The translations under genes and the position numbers were made by a program. Source: Rhabdaerophilum sp. SD176 (GTDB lineage: Bacteria; Pseudomonadota; Alphaproteobacteria; Rhizobiales; Beijerinckiaceae). From it: a stretch of DNA of 64,000 bases. The stretch is from positions 620,001-684,000 of the forward strand of contig NZ_JARJNS010000001.1 of NCBI RefSeq assembly GCF_030143245.1, given 5' to 3'. Numbering within the stretch: the stretch's first letter is position 1; each line of letters starts with the position of its first letter. The notes beneath the pieces were generated by a model. The model worked only from the letters and a program-made list of their open reading frames with translations, was not told where the DNA came from and did not search any database. Shown piece after piece: positions 34,685 through 44,664 of the stretch.

Positions 34685-35938
34685 ATGAGCCTTGCCTTGA
34701 CCCCGGAAGAAACCCGCCTGCTCGCCGGCGATCAGGGTGAGGGCATGGCTTTGGCCATGCGCATCATCACCGAAACCGCGCGCCTGATGGGCGCCGCCCG
34801 GCTTGTGCCGGTCGTCTCCGCCCATATTGACGGCGCGCTGTATCATGGTGATTCCGGCACGCTCTTCGCCGAGCATCTTGTCCGTCTCGGCGCGAAACTC
34901 GCCATCCCGACCACACTGAATGTCGGCGCGCTTGATCTTGCCTGCGGCGCGAAGACGCGGTTGCCGCCCCACCAGCATGACATGGCCTACCGGATGATGC
35001 GCGCCTACGAGGCGATGGGCTGCGCCCCGACCTGGACCTGCGCGCCCTATCAGGCCGGGCATCGCCCCGCCCTGGGCAGCGATGTCGCCTGGGGGGAATC
35101 CAACGCGGTCGCCTTCTGCAATTCCGTGCTGGGCGCGCGCACCAACCGCTACGGCGATTTCCTCGACATATGCTGTGCCATGACCGCCCGCGCCCCCTAT
35201 TACGGGCTGCATATCCCGGAAAACCGCCGCGCGGTCTTCGCGCTCGATTGTTCCGGCCTGTCGCCCGCCTTGCGGAACTCGGATGTCTTCTGGCCGGTCA
35301 TCGGCACCCTGTTCGGCCAACGCGCGGGCACGGATATCGGCGTCGTGATCGGCCTCGAGGGCTGTGCCACCGAGGACCGGCTGAAGGCTTTCGGCGCCGC
35401 CGCTGCCTCGGCGGGCGCAGTTGGCCTGTTCCATATTCTCGGCGCGACACCGGAAGCCCCGGACCTTGCCACCGTCACCGGCGGAGAGAGCATTCCGGTG
35501 GTGCCGGTCAACGCCGCCATGCTGAACGCCGCGCGGGCCGGGCTCTCGACCACGGGCGAGACCGCGATCGACGCCGTGGCGATTGGATCGCCGCATTGCT
35601 CGGCCGAGGAATTGCTCGAACTTGACCGCCTGATCGCCGGTCGCCGGCTTGCACGCCCCTTCTATGCCTGCACCGGGCGCCATGCCGTGGCCGAACTGGA
35701 AGCGGCCGGCCGGCGCCGCGCCCTCGAGGCAGCGGGTGTCACGTTGGTCGCCGATACCTGCGTCGTCGTCACACCGATCCTCGACGGCGTGAAAGGCGTG
35801 CTGATGACCAATTCCGGCAAATTCGCCCATTATGCGCCGGGCAATACCGGCTATGCCGTGCAATACGGTGCCATGGCGGAATGCGTCGAAAGTGCCGTGT
35901 CGGGCCGCCTCGTCCGCGAGGAAAGGCTCTGGTCATGA
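34685..35938 (+). CDS. Aconitase X large subunit (cis-3-hydroxy-L-proline dehydratase type)
   Basis: 417 residues of the AcnX catalytic domain (DUF521). Conserved cysteines and motifs include VPVVSAHIDGALYHGDSG, WGESNAVAFCNSVLGARTNRYGDF and VIGLEG, as in two-subunit AcnX enzymes. Bacterial members with this small partner dehydrate cis-3-hydroxy-L-proline to Delta1-pyrroline-2-carboxylate, or act on related substrates. The start at 34685 gives the full N-terminus. It overlaps the small subunit gene by ATGA; the racemase gene follows. Confidence 0.88.
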   Translation: MSLALTPEETRLLAGDQGEGMALAMRIITETARLMGAARLVPVVSAHIDGALYHGDSGTLFAEHLVRLGAKLAIPTTLNVGALDLACGAKTRLPPHQHDMAYRMMRAYEAMGCAPTWTCAPYQAGHRPALGSDVAWGESNAVAFCNSVLGARTNRYGDFLDICCAMTARAPYYGLHIPENRRAVFALDCSGLSPALRNSDVFWPVIGTLFGQRAGTDIGVVIGLEGCATEDRLKAFGAAAASAGAVGLFHILGATPEAPDLATVTGGESIPVVPVNAAMLNAARAGLSTTGETAIDAVAIGSPHCSAEELLELDRLIAGRRLARPFYACTGRHAVAELEAAGRRRALEAAGVTLVADTCVVVTPILDGVKGVLMTNSGKFAHYAPGNTGYAVQYGAMAECVESAVSGRLVREERLWS

Positions 35939-36345
35939 CGTTCCCCGCACTCAACCCGCTCCTTCCCGGCGAGGCATCCGGCCCCGTGCTGCAGCTTTCT
36001 GCGCCGCTCTCCTTCTGGGGCGGCGTCGACCCGGCAAGCGGGCGGATCATCCAGGTCCGCCATCCGGAATGCGGCCGCACCATCGGCGGGGCGATCCTTT
36101 GCCTGCCGGCCACGATCGGCTCCTCCTCCTCATCGGCCGTGCTGCTCGAACTGATCCGCCTCGGCATCGCGCCCGCCGCCCTCGTCATGGGCACGCCGGA
36201 TGCGATCCTGATGATCGGCTGCCTCGTCGCGCGCGAGATGGGCTGGGCATCGCCGCCCGCCTTCGCGCTGGATCCGGCCGGGCAGGCCCGCCTGCCCGAT
36301 GCGGCGCGGATCGATCCCCGCGGCCACGTTTCTCCCCTTTCCTGA
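35935..36345 (+). CDS. Aconitase X small (swivel) subunit
   Basis: 136 residues matching the AcnX swivel domain (DUF126): PLSFWGGVDPASGRIIQ, then GCxIGGAI-like GRTIGGAILCLPATIGSSSSS and VMGTPDAILMIGCLVA. It completes the active site of the large subunit. The ATGA overlap with the large subunit gene supports co-translation. Start and length are in line with other small subunits. Confidence 0.9.
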   Translation: MTFPALNPLLPGEASGPVLQLSAPLSFWGGVDPASGRIIQVRHPECGRTIGGAILCLPATIGSSSSSAVLLELIRLGIAPAALVMGTPDAILMIGCLVAREMGWASPPAFALDPAGQARLPDAARIDPRGHVSPLS

Positions 36346-36364
36346 AAGCAGGGCATTCAAGACC

Positions 36365-37375
36365 ATGGCAAGGCACACGTTCTTCTGCGTCGACGGGCAT
36401 ACCTGCGGCAATCCGGTCCGCATGGTCGTCGGCGGTGGCCCCGACCTCAAGGGCGCCACGATGAGCGAGAAGCGCGACCATTTCATGCGCGACTATGACT
36501 GGATCCGCACCGCGCTCATGTTCGAGCCACGCGGCCATGACATGATGTCCGGCTCCATCCTCTATCCGCCGACGCGGCCCGATTGCGACATCGCGATCCT
36601 CTATATCGAAACCACCGGCTGCCTGCCCATGTGCGGTCATGGCACGATCGGCACGGTCACGATGGCGCTGGAACAGGGGCTGGTGAAGGCCCGCACGCCG
36701 GGCATCCTGCGGCTCGACACGCCGGCTGGCCTCGTCGAGGCGCATTACCGCGAGGAAGGCGGCCGCGTCACCTCGGTCAAGCTGATCAACATCCCCTCCT
36801 TCCTGTTCGTGCGCGATCTTGCCATCGAGGTGGAAGGGCTCGGCAAGCTGGTGGTCGATATTTCCTATGGCGGCAATTTCTACGCGATCATCGACCCGCA
36901 GCCCGCCTTTGCCGGCGTCGAGGCGGTGCAGCCCTCCGACATCCTGCGCTGGTCGCCGCGTGTCCGGGCGGCGGTGAATGCGGCGATCGACCTCGTCCAC
37001 CCGGAAAACCCCGCCATCCGCGGCTGCCGCCATGTGCTCTGGGCCGGCAAGCCGACCGTCCCCGGCGCCACCGCACGCAATGCGGTTTTCTATGGCGAGA
37101 AGGCGATCGATCGATCGCCCTGCGGCACCGGAACCTCTGCCCGGCTGGCGCAATGGGCAGCGCGCGGCCGGCTGAAGCCGGGGGAGGACTTCATCCACGA
37201 GAGCATCATCGGCTCGCTCTTCACAGGCCGGATCGAGGGCGAGACGCGGGTCGGGGAATACCCCGCCATCATCCCCTCGATCGAGGGCTGGGCCGTCATG
37301 ACCGGGCTGAACACGATCTTTGTCGATGACCATGATCCCCTAGCGCATGGCTTTGTTTTGGCGGACCGGGCCTGA
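36365..37375 (+). CDS. Proline racemase family protein, likely 4-hydroxyproline 2-epimerase
   Basis: 336 residues. Both catalytic cysteines are present: C90 (MCGHGTIG) and C253 (SPCGTGTSA). Racemase and epimerase members keep both; trans-3-hydroxyproline dehydratases change the second to Thr, so a dehydratase is unlikely. With the AcnX pair next to it, the best guess is 4-hydroxyproline 2-epimerase, making cis-4-hydroxy-D-proline from trans-4-hydroxy-L-proline. The ATG lies 20 bp after the AcnX small subunit, in one operon. Confidence 0.88.
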   Translation: MARHTFFCVDGHTCGNPVRMVVGGGPDLKGATMSEKRDHFMRDYDWIRTALMFEPRGHDMMSGSILYPPTRPDCDIAILYIETTGCLPMCGHGTIGTVTMALEQGLVKARTPGILRLDTPAGLVEAHYREEGGRVTSVKLINIPSFLFVRDLAIEVEGLGKLVVDISYGGNFYAIIDPQPAFAGVEAVQPSDILRWSPRVRAAVNAAIDLVHPENPAIRGCRHVLWAGKPTVPGATARNAVFYGEKAIDRSPCGTGTSARLAQWAARGRLKPGEDFIHESIIGSLFTGRIEGETRVGEYPAIIPSIEGWAVMTGLNTIFVDDHDPLAHGFVLADRA

Positions 37376-37545
37376 TGAACGGCGAAATCCATGCCCTTTC
37401 CTGTATTCTTTGGCGGTATTCCCTAGTTCGGGGTGATTTTTTCGATTGAAGCCCTAAACGGGCTGGTCCATGTCTTACCGCCACGTGATTGCCGGCCTTG
37501 CGGCTTGCTGCTAGCGTGGTTTCGTCGGTTGACGGTTTCGCCAAC

Positions 37546-37561
37546 TGGCACAATTCCCGCA
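37546..37561 (+). promoter_or_regulatory. Possible sigma-54-like promoter element before livH
   Basis: TGGCAC followed by CGCA gives the GG-N10-GC spacing of -24/-12 promoters, although the usual TTGC block is CCGC. The site is about 40 bp before the livH start. It is weak evidence by itself. Confidence 0.25.
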
Positions 37562-37599
37562 TAGAACGGGAGACGTTATGGGGAGGCGTTCGTTTCAGG

Positions 37600-38523
37600 A
37601 TGGAAGTATTCGTCCAGCAATTGATTAATGGCGTCACGCTTGGCGCTGTCTACGGGCTCATCGCCATCGGCTACACGATGGTCTTCGGCATCATCGGGAT
37701 GGTGAACTTCGCCCATGGCGATGTGTTCATGATCTCGGCCTTCGTGGCCCTCATCTGTTTCATGGCCGTAACGGCCCTGGCGGGCATGACCGGAGGCGCC
37801 GTCTTCCTGGCGTTGCTTGTCGCGCTCATTGTATCGATGATTGTGACATCGCTTTTCAGCTGGACGATCGAACGGGTCGCCTACCGGAAGCTGCGCGGTT
37901 CGTTCCGCCTGGCGCCGCTGATCTCGGCGATCGGCATGTCGATCCTGCTGATGAATTTCGTGCAGGTTGCACAGGGCGCACGCAACAAGCCCATCCCCCC
38001 GATCATGCGCGACACGATCAGCCTCTTCGAGAAGGACGGCTTCGTTGTCGCCATTTCCTACAAGCAGATCCTGATCATCCTGGTGACGGCGGTTCTGCTG
38101 GGGATCTTCTGGTATGTCGTCCAGAAGACGCCGCTCGGCCGCGCGCAGCGTGCCTGTGAACAGGACCAGAAGATGGCGGCCCTGCTTGGCATCAATGTCG
38201 ACCGCACCATCGCCGTCACCTTCATCATGGGTGCGGCCCTCGCAGCGGTCGCAGGGACCATGTTCCTGACCTATTACGGGGTCGTCGTGTTCTCCGACGG
38301 GTTCGTGCCCGGCGTGAAAGCCTTCACGGCGGCCGTGCTCGGAGGCATCGGCTCCTTGCCCGGGGCGGTGCTCGGCGGGATGCTCATCGGCCTGATCGAG
38401 ACTTTCTGGTCGGCGTATTTCTCCATTGATTACAAGGATGTCGCCGCGTTTTCGATCCTGGCCATCGTTCTGATCTTCATGCCGCAAGGCCTCCTGGGCA
38501 AACCCGAAGTCGAGAAGGTGTGA
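37600..38523 (+). CDS. livH: Branched-chain amino acid ABC transporter permease (LivH type)
   Basis: 307 residues with about eight membrane segments. The motif VYGLIAIGYTMVFGIIGMVNFAHGD near the start and AVLGGIGSLPGAVLGGMLIGLIE near the end are typical of LivH. It forms half of the inner-membrane channel with LivM. The ATG (MEVFVQQL) follows a GGGGAGG about 15 bp upstream. First gene of the transporter operon, with a gap of 224 bp after the epimerase gene. Confidence 0.93.
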   Translation: MEVFVQQLINGVTLGAVYGLIAIGYTMVFGIIGMVNFAHGDVFMISAFVALICFMAVTALAGMTGGAVFLALLVALIVSMIVTSLFSWTIERVAYRKLRGSFRLAPLISAIGMSILLMNFVQVAQGARNKPIPPIMRDTISLFEKDGFVVAISYKQILIILVTAVLLGIFWYVVQKTPLGRAQRACEQDQKMAALLGINVDRTIAVTFIMGAALAAVAGTMFLTYYGVVVFSDGFVPGVKAFTAAVLGGIGSLPGAVLGGMLIGLIETFWSAYFSIDYKDVAAFSILAIVLIFMPQGLLGKPEVEKV

Positions 38524-39938
38524 TGATGATGGAAGCGCCTGCACGTGAGCCGGTGAATTTCGCCGGCCTGCTGAAGGATGCGGTCTTCGCGGCCGCCATC
38601 GCCTTCGGCCTTTTCTCGCTGATGCTCGGTCTGAAAACCGATCAGACACTCAACAACCAGATGGTGCTCGTGCCGCGGCCGGGCCTGCTCGCCACTGTTG
38701 TCGGCCTTGTCTTTATCGGCCGGTTCCTGATCGGCTACTGGCAGGCGATCAATGCCGGCAAGATCAAGAAGCGCAAGGCCGCGGCAACGCCGCTCGCCCT
38801 CAAGATCGAGAAATACGGTACGGCGGCCTTTGTCGGCTTCCTCTTCGTCTACCCGATGATGGTTCTCGGCACGGCCGGCCCCTCGGGCGCGATCAAGTGG
38901 ATCGATAATTTAGGCATCCAGATCCTGATCTACATCATGCTGGGCTGGGGCCTGAACATCGTGGTCGGCCTCGCGGGCCTGCTCGATCTCGGCTATGTCG
39001 CCTTCTACGCCGTCGGCGCCTATTCCTATGCGCTGCTGGCCACCTCGGAGCCGGTGAAGGAATTCATGGCCGGCGCGGTCGGCCCGACCTTCTGGCCGCT
39101 CTGGGCCTTCTGGATCTGCCTTCCGGTTGCCGGCATCCTCGCCGCCTTCTGGGGCGTCCTGCTCGGCTTCCCCGTCCTGCGGCTGCGCGGCGACTATCTC
39201 GCCATCGTCACCCTCGCCTTCGGGGAAATCATCCGCCTCGTGCTGATCAACTGGGTCGAGTTCTCGGGCGGCTATGCCGGTATCTCCTCGATCCCGAGGC
39301 CAAGTTTCTTCGGTGTGCCCTTCAATGCCACGGAGAGCGGATTTGCCGCGACATTCGGGCTCGAATTCACACCGATCTACCGAACGATCTTCCTTTTCTA
39401 CGTCATCCTGATCCTGGCGCTGATCACGGCCCTGGTGTCCACCCGGCTGCGGCGATTGCCGGTCGGCCGGGCCTGGGAAGCCCTGCGCGAGGACGAGATC
39501 GCCTGCCGGTCGCTGGGCATCAATACGGTGAACACCAAGCTGACGGCCTTCGCGATCGGCGCGATGTTCGGCGGTTTTGCCGGGGCCTTCTTCGCGGCCC
39601 GTCAGGGCTTCATCTCGCCGGAAAGCTTCGTCTTCCTGGAATCGGCGCAGATCCTGGCCATCGTCGTTCTCGGCGGCATGGGCAGCCTGCTCGGTGTCGT
39701 GATCGCCTCGATCCTGCTGGTGGGCGGCGTCGAACTCCTGCGCGAACTGGATTTCCTGAAGGCCTATTTCGGCGACAATTTCGACCCGGCCCAATACCGG
39801 ATGCTGATTTTCGGCGCCTGCATGGTGCTGATGATGCTCTGGAAACCGCGCGGCCTGATTTCGGTGCGCGAGCCTTCCGTCTTCCTCAAGGAGAAGAAGG
39901 CCGTGTCGTCCGACCTGGTGAAGGAGGGGCATGGATGA
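38523..39938 (+). CDS. livM: Branched-chain amino acid ABC transporter permease (LivM type)
   Basis: 471 residues, longer than the E. coli protein because of an N-terminal extension with two or three extra hydrophobic segments (about residues 20-40, 55-75, 100-120). The core starts near 135 (LGWGLNIVVGLAGLLDLGYVAFY) and has the FPVLRLRGDYLAIVTLAFGEIIR signature. The start is uncertain: GTG at 38520 or one of three ATGs at 38523-38531, all overlapping the livH stop. It pairs with LivH. Confidence 0.92.
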   Translation: MMMEAPAREPVNFAGLLKDAVFAAAIAFGLFSLMLGLKTDQTLNNQMVLVPRPGLLATVVGLVFIGRFLIGYWQAINAGKIKKRKAAATPLALKIEKYGTAAFVGFLFVYPMMVLGTAGPSGAIKWIDNLGIQILIYIMLGWGLNIVVGLAGLLDLGYVAFYAVGAYSYALLATSEPVKEFMAGAVGPTFWPLWAFWICLPVAGILAAFWGVLLGFPVLRLRGDYLAIVTLAFGEIIRLVLINWVEFSGGYAGISSIPRPSFFGVPFNATESGFAATFGLEFTPIYRTIFLFYVILILALITALVSTRLRRLPVGRAWEALREDEIACRSLGINTVNTKLTAFAIGAMFGGFAGAFFAARQGFISPESFVFLESAQILAIVVLGGMGSLLGVVIASILLVGGVELLRELDFLKAYFGDNFDPAQYRMLIFGACMVLMMLWKPRGLISVREPSVFLKEKKAVSSDLVKEGHG

Positions 39939-39996
39939 TCCGCCGGCTCCCGCCTGTTCACCCCGCGCTCCGGCTCCTGCGGAAAGAAGAATTCTG

Positions 39997-40904
39997 ATGC
40001 GTGCGCTTTCGGATCCGATCCTCAAGGTCCAGAACCTGACGATGCGCTTTGGCGGCCTCGTCGCGGTCAATGACCTGACCTTCACGGCCGGCCGTGGGGA
40101 CATCACGGCCCTGATCGGCCCCAACGGGGCCGGCAAGACCACGGTGTTCAACTGCATCACCGGGTTCTACAAGCCGACGACGGGCCGCATGGCCCTGCGT
40201 CACGGCGCGATCGACATTGACGCCCATGTCGAGCGGCTGACGGACACACCGAACGACCACATCTCAACCGCCGATGGCAGACTCTACCTGCTGGAGCGGA
40301 TGCCGGATTTCCAGGTCTCGGCGCGGGCGAAGGTCGCCCGGACGTTCCAGAATATCCGTCTTTTCTCCGGGATGACCGTCCTCGAGAACCTGATGGTGGC
40401 GCAGCATAATCCGCTGATGGTCGCCTCGAACTGGACCATCGGGGGCCTGCTCGGCTTTGCCGGCTTCCGCAATCGCGAGAAGGCCGCGATCGAGTCCGCC
40501 AAATACTGGCTCGAGAAAACCAGGCTGATCGACCGTGCTGATGATCCCGCCGGGGACCTGCCCTATGGCGACCAGCGTCGCCTCGAAATCGCGCGCGCCA
40601 TGTGCACCGAGCCCGTCCTGCTTTGCCTTGACGAGCCGGCGGCAGGCCTCAACCCGCGCGAAAGCCTCGAGCTCAACGCGCTGCTGCGATCGATCCGCGA
40701 TGATCACGGTACGTCGCTTCTGCTCATCGAGCATGACATGTCGGTTGTCATGGAGATTTCCGATCACGTCGTGGTGCTGGATTACGGCACCAAGATTTCG
40801 GATGGCACGCCCGACCAGGTCAAGTCCGATCCCCGGGTCATCGCCGCCTATCTCGGTGCCGAGGACGAAGCGGAAGTGGAGAAGATCGAAGCGGAGGTGG
40901 GCCT

Positions 40905-40908
<4 letters not shown>
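39997..40908 (+). CDS. livG: Branched-chain amino acid ABC transporter ATPase (LivG type)
   Basis: 303 residues from the chosen ATG (MRALSDPILKV) after a GGAAAGAAG site. Walker A is GPNGAGKTTVFN, the signature region is LPYGDQRRLEIARAM as in LivG, and Walker B is LLCLDEPAAGLN. There is an insert of about 40 residues after Walker A compared with E. coli LivG, common in rhizobial proteins. An upstream ATG at 39931, preceded by AAGGAGGGG and overlapping livM, is a serious alternative that would add 22 residues. Confidence 0.92.
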
Positions 40909-41642
<734 letters not shown>

Positions 41643-41674
41643 GGCCCGGGCAAACCCGAACAAGGAAAACCCCG

Positions 41675-42025
41675 ATGCAAGGAATTCTCTACGAGGAACC
41701 GTCGATCTGGTTGTTCCTGCTCGTCACCGTGATCATGGGCGGCTGGGCCGCCTGGCGGACGGGCAAGGCCATCGCGAAGACCTGGCGTCCGTCCTGGATG
41801 CTGGTTCCCTATATGGCGCTGCTCGGCATGGCGGTCCGGTTCATCCACTTCGCCCTTTTCCACGGCACGCTGTTCTCGCTGCATTTCTACTTGATCGACA
41901 CGGTGCTGATCTCGGTTTTCGCTTATCTAGGCTGGCGGAATGAACGGGCCAATGCCATGGCGCGCCAGTATGGTTTTGCCTTCGAGAAGACCTCGGCGAT
42001 CAGCTGGCGGCGCAAGGTGGCATGA
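41675..42025 (+). CDS. Small membrane protein of the rhizobial liv operon (DUF6867-like)
   Basis: 116 residues with three membrane segments. It opens MQGILYEEPSIWLFLLVTV and contains VRFIHFALFHGTLFSLHFY. Homologues sit between livF and the binding-protein gene in many Hyphomicrobiales; I recall this family as DUF6867. Function unknown, perhaps an accessory part of the transporter. It lies 32 bp after livF. Confidence 0.8.
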   Translation: MQGILYEEPSIWLFLLVTVIMGGWAAWRTGKAIAKTWRPSWMLVPYMALLGMAVRFIHFALFHGTLFSLHFYLIDTVLISVFAYLGWRNERANAMARQYGFAFEKTSAISWRRKVA

Positions 42026-42200
42026 GCCCGGCTTGCTGTACCGGAGCCGAATTTTTGGGCATTGCGCGGGGAAAATCGGTTCCGCGCGGGACGACCGGAA
42101 AATCGTCGTTGGTTGCGGTGAAATGCCCCGAATTTTATCGAATTTTGCGTGAATTTGGCTGGTGACAGAGACAAAAAAACCGGCTTTGATGGTTTCAGGC

Positions 42201-42214
42201 GTGTTAACAAACAC
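42201..42214. repeat. Short inverted repeat before livK
   Basis: GTGTT-AACA-AACAC, a 5-bp perfect inverted repeat with a 4-base centre, in the 250-bp gap upstream of the binding-protein gene. It could be an operator, but it is short enough to occur by chance. Confidence 0.25.
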
Positions 42215-42275
42215 GACTGGAGACGCTTGCGGGTGGCGAGATCAACCCGTCTTATCAGTCACAGGGAGAGACCTG

Positions 42276-43391
42276 ATGAAGAAAACCTTGTTGGCCGGCG
42301 TCGCGCTTGCCGCCACGCTCGCTTTCGCGGGCGCTGCCAATGCTCAGCTGAAATTCGGCGTGACCGGCCCGATCACTGGGGCCAATGCCGCTTTCGGCAA
42401 GCAGCTCACCGACGGCGCCGAGCAGGCCACTGCCGACTTCAATGCAGCCGGCGGGATCATGGGCCAGAAGATTGCCCTCTCGAAGGGCGATGATGTCGCC
42501 GATCCGAAGCAGGGCGTCTCGGTTGCGAACAAGTTCGTCGGTGACGGCGTGAAGTTCGTGGTCGGCCCCTTCAACTCGGGCGTCACCATTCCGGCCTCGG
42601 AAGTCTATGCCGAGAACGGCGTTCTCATGATCACGCCGTCGGCGACCAACCCGCGCGTCACCGAGCGCAAGCTCTGGAATGTGTTCCGCACCTGCGGCCG
42701 CGACGACCAGCAGGGCGCCGTGGCGGCGGACTATATCTCGAAGAACTTCAAGGGCAAGAAGGTCGCTGTCATCCATGACAAGACCACCTATGGCCAGGGC
42801 CTCGCGGACGAAACCCGCAAGGCGATGAATGCTAAGGGCGTGAAGGAAGCGCTCTATGAAGGCGTGAACACCGGCGAGAAGGATTTCTCGGCCCTCATCA
42901 CCAAGATGAAGAACGCCAATATCGATGTCGTCTATTGGGGCGGTCTGCACACGGAAGGTGGCCTCATCGTCCGCCAGATGCGTGACCAGGGCGTCAAGGC
43001 TGTCATGATGTCGGGCGACGGCATCACCTCCGACGAATTCGCCACCATCGGTGGTCCGGGCGTCGAAGGCACCCTGATGACCTTCCCGCCGGATCCGCGC
43101 AACCGTCCGGAAGCCGCCAAGATCGTGGCGGCGTTCAAGGCCAAGGGCATCAACCCGGAAGCCTATACGCTCTACACTTACGCCGCGTTCGAAGTGATCA
43201 AGCAGGCGGCAGAATCCGCCAAGTCGCTCGATCCGAAGAAGGTTGCCGAGAAGATCCATTCGGGCATGACTTTCAAGACCGTCATCGGCGATCTCTCCTT
43301 CGACAAGAAGGGCGACATCACCCGTCCGGATTACGTCATGTACACCTGGAAAAAGGGTGCGGACGGCAAGATCACCTACGTCCAGAACTGA
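42276..43391 (+). CDS. livK: Branched-chain amino acid-type ABC substrate-binding protein
   Basis: 371 residues with a clear signal peptide (MKKTLLAGVALAATLAFAG, cleavage near ANA-Q). The mature region starts LKFGVTGPITGANAAFGKQ and contains the paired lobes of Leu/Ile/Val-type binding proteins (ITPSATNPRVTER near residue 120). The substrate may be branched-chain amino acids or, given the neighbours, hydroxyproline-type compounds. The start has a GGGAGAG site; an ATG 114 bp upstream would put the signal peptide inside the protein. Ends in a strong terminator. Confidence 0.93.
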   Translation: MKKTLLAGVALAATLAFAGAANAQLKFGVTGPITGANAAFGKQLTDGAEQATADFNAAGGIMGQKIALSKGDDVADPKQGVSVANKFVGDGVKFVVGPFNSGVTIPASEVYAENGVLMITPSATNPRVTERKLWNVFRTCGRDDQQGAVAADYISKNFKGKKVAVIHDKTTYGQGLADETRKAMNAKGVKEALYEGVNTGEKDFSALITKMKNANIDVVYWGGLHTEGGLIVRQMRDQGVKAVMMSGDGITSDEFATIGGPGVEGTLMTFPPDPRNRPEAAKIVAAFKAKGINPEAYTLYTYAAFEVIKQAAESAKSLDPKKVAEKIHSGMTFKTVIGDLSFDKKGDITRPDYVMYTWKKGADGKITYVQN

Positions 43392-43417
43392 TCGGGGCTC
43401 ACGCCTTGAAACGGAAA

Positions 43418-43440
43418 GCCCGCCATCCGGCGGGCTTTTT
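43418..43440 (+). terminator. Rho-independent terminator after livK
   Basis: A 7-bp stem (GCCCGCC/GGCGGGC, extended by A-T pairs) with a 4-base loop is followed by TTTTTGTTTTTG. It ends the liv operon. Confidence 0.88.
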
Positions 43441-43475
43441 GTTTTTGTACGGGACATAGGTGGTTGCGGGGTCGG

Positions 43476-44024
43476 TCAGCCTCGATGGATCCGGCAGAAA
43501 AAGCAGCCACGCCGCATCGAATGCACGTCGACATGGGCGATGCCGGGCTGCCGCAGCCACTGGCGGGCAAGGTCATCGATCTCGCCCTTGTCGGCGATTT
43601 CCGCCTCGACCATCATCATCGCCTCGTCATAGGCGCGCACGGCCATTGGCCGCTGGATGATGACCGGCGGCAGCTGGTCTACCGCATCGAAAGCCGGTAC
43701 ACCGCGCCGCACGAAGATCGGCCCCTCCGCCCGATAAGGCGAGGCGGGGTGGTCGAGATGCCGATGGTTGAGCAGAAGCATTTCCTCGCCGGCCTCCGGG
43801 TAATCGAGGCTGACCCGGCAAGGAAACATGATGCCGGGGTTCTCCGGCACAACAACCTTGCGGATGCCACGCGCCACCAGGTCAGCCGGACCCATCCGGA
43901 ACAAGGGGGCAAACGGTGCGGGGTCGAGGCCGCGAATGGCAAGCCGGATCGCAGCCGGGCGGAGGCTTGGGGCAGGAACCTGAGGTGGCGAGGCGGGGTG
44001 CGGCTGAATGTGGGTTGCAGGCAT
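43476..44024 (-). CDS. DUF1203 family protein
   Basis: 182 residues matching DUF1203: IRKVVVPENPGIMFPCRVSLDYPEAGEEMLLL, then HRHLDHPASPYRAEGPIFVRR and the C-terminal GCFFCRIHRG. The family is found in proteobacteria and fungi and has no known function. The ATG follows GAAGGAGAT. Convergent with the liv operon terminator. Confidence 0.88.
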   Translation of the reverse strand: MPATHIQPHPASPPQVPAPSLRPAAIRLAIRGLDPAPFAPLFRMGPADLVARGIRKVVVPENPGIMFPCRVSLDYPEAGEEMLLLNHRHLDHPASPYRAEGPIFVRRGVPAFDAVDQLPPVIIQRPMAVRAYDEAMMMVEAEIADKGEIDDLARQWLRQPGIAHVDVHSMRRGCFFCRIHRG

Positions 44025-44253
44025 GGACAATCTCCTTCGGGATCATCCAGCCTTGCGCGCCCGCCTCGCCTCCGCCACCCGATTCCAGAGATGAGGCGGA
44101 AAGCGATCCCGGCGGGCGGCAAAGCCCCCTGATCCAGCCCAGGCATTCATGTGCCCAAGCCTTGAATTCCTGCCGATCCTTGAAAGCGCGTACACGCGTG
44201 AACCGGGTCAAGCCGCTGCGTCACACGGGCCGGAGGCGAAGGCCTGCCGGCCT

Positions 44254-44655
44254 TCAGGCGGGGTCGGTCGGCTGGCGGAAGATTTCATCCACGGGAACCT
44301 GCATGCCCGTCGCAAGCCGGTTGGTTCGGTTGGCGAGATTCACAAGCGCGATCAGCTCGATATACTGCCCCTCCGTCATGCCACGCGCCCGCGCCTGGCT
44401 CTTGTGCTGGGCGATGCAATAGGGGCAGGCATTGCTGATGGAGAGCGCGAGATAGATCATCTCCTTGACCAGCGGATCAAGCTCTCCTGCGCGAAGGACC
44501 GGGCGCATCTCGTCCCAGACGCTGCGCAGTTGTGACGGGTTATGTGCCAGCGCCCGCCAGAAATTGGTGATGTAGGGCGTCTGCCGGACCTTGCGGATCT
44601 CGTCAAAGACCGCCTCTGCCTCGGGCGACAATTCATCATCGCTCAATAGCCGCAT
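44254..44655 (-). CDS. Carboxymuconolactone decarboxylase / AhpD-like protein
   Basis: 133 residues with the AhpD redox motif: C77-x2-C80 in NACPYCIAQH and H84 nearby. Length and helices fit a small CMD-domain protein; such proteins are either decarboxylases of the protocatechuate pathway or peroxidatic partners, and the CxxC points to redox. It lies 9 bp downstream of the CcdA gene on the same strand. Confidence 0.85.
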   Translation of the reverse strand: MRLLSDDELSPEAEAVFDEIRKVRQTPYITNFWRALAHNPSQLRSVWDEMRPVLRAGELDPLVKEMIYLALSISNACPYCIAQHKSQARARGMTEGQYIELIALVNLANRTNRLATGMQVPVDEIFRQPTDPA

Positions 44656-44664
44656 GGTCTGCCC

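Noticed and set aside
36365-37375. trans-3-hydroxy-L-proline dehydratase
   Set aside because: That enzyme has Thr in place of the second catalytic Cys; both cysteines (C90, C253) are present here.
37529-37560. TTGACG as a sigma-70 -35 box upstream of livH
   Set aside because: At 17 bp spacing the -10 position reads AATTCC, which is a poor match.
43882-44211. Possible small minus-strand gene (109 codons) in the gap between DUF1203 and the CMD-family gene
   Set aside because: It overlaps the DUF1203 gene in another frame, its C-terminal half is only a shadow, and there is no ribosome-binding site or known family. I see nothing else in the 44025-44253 gap.
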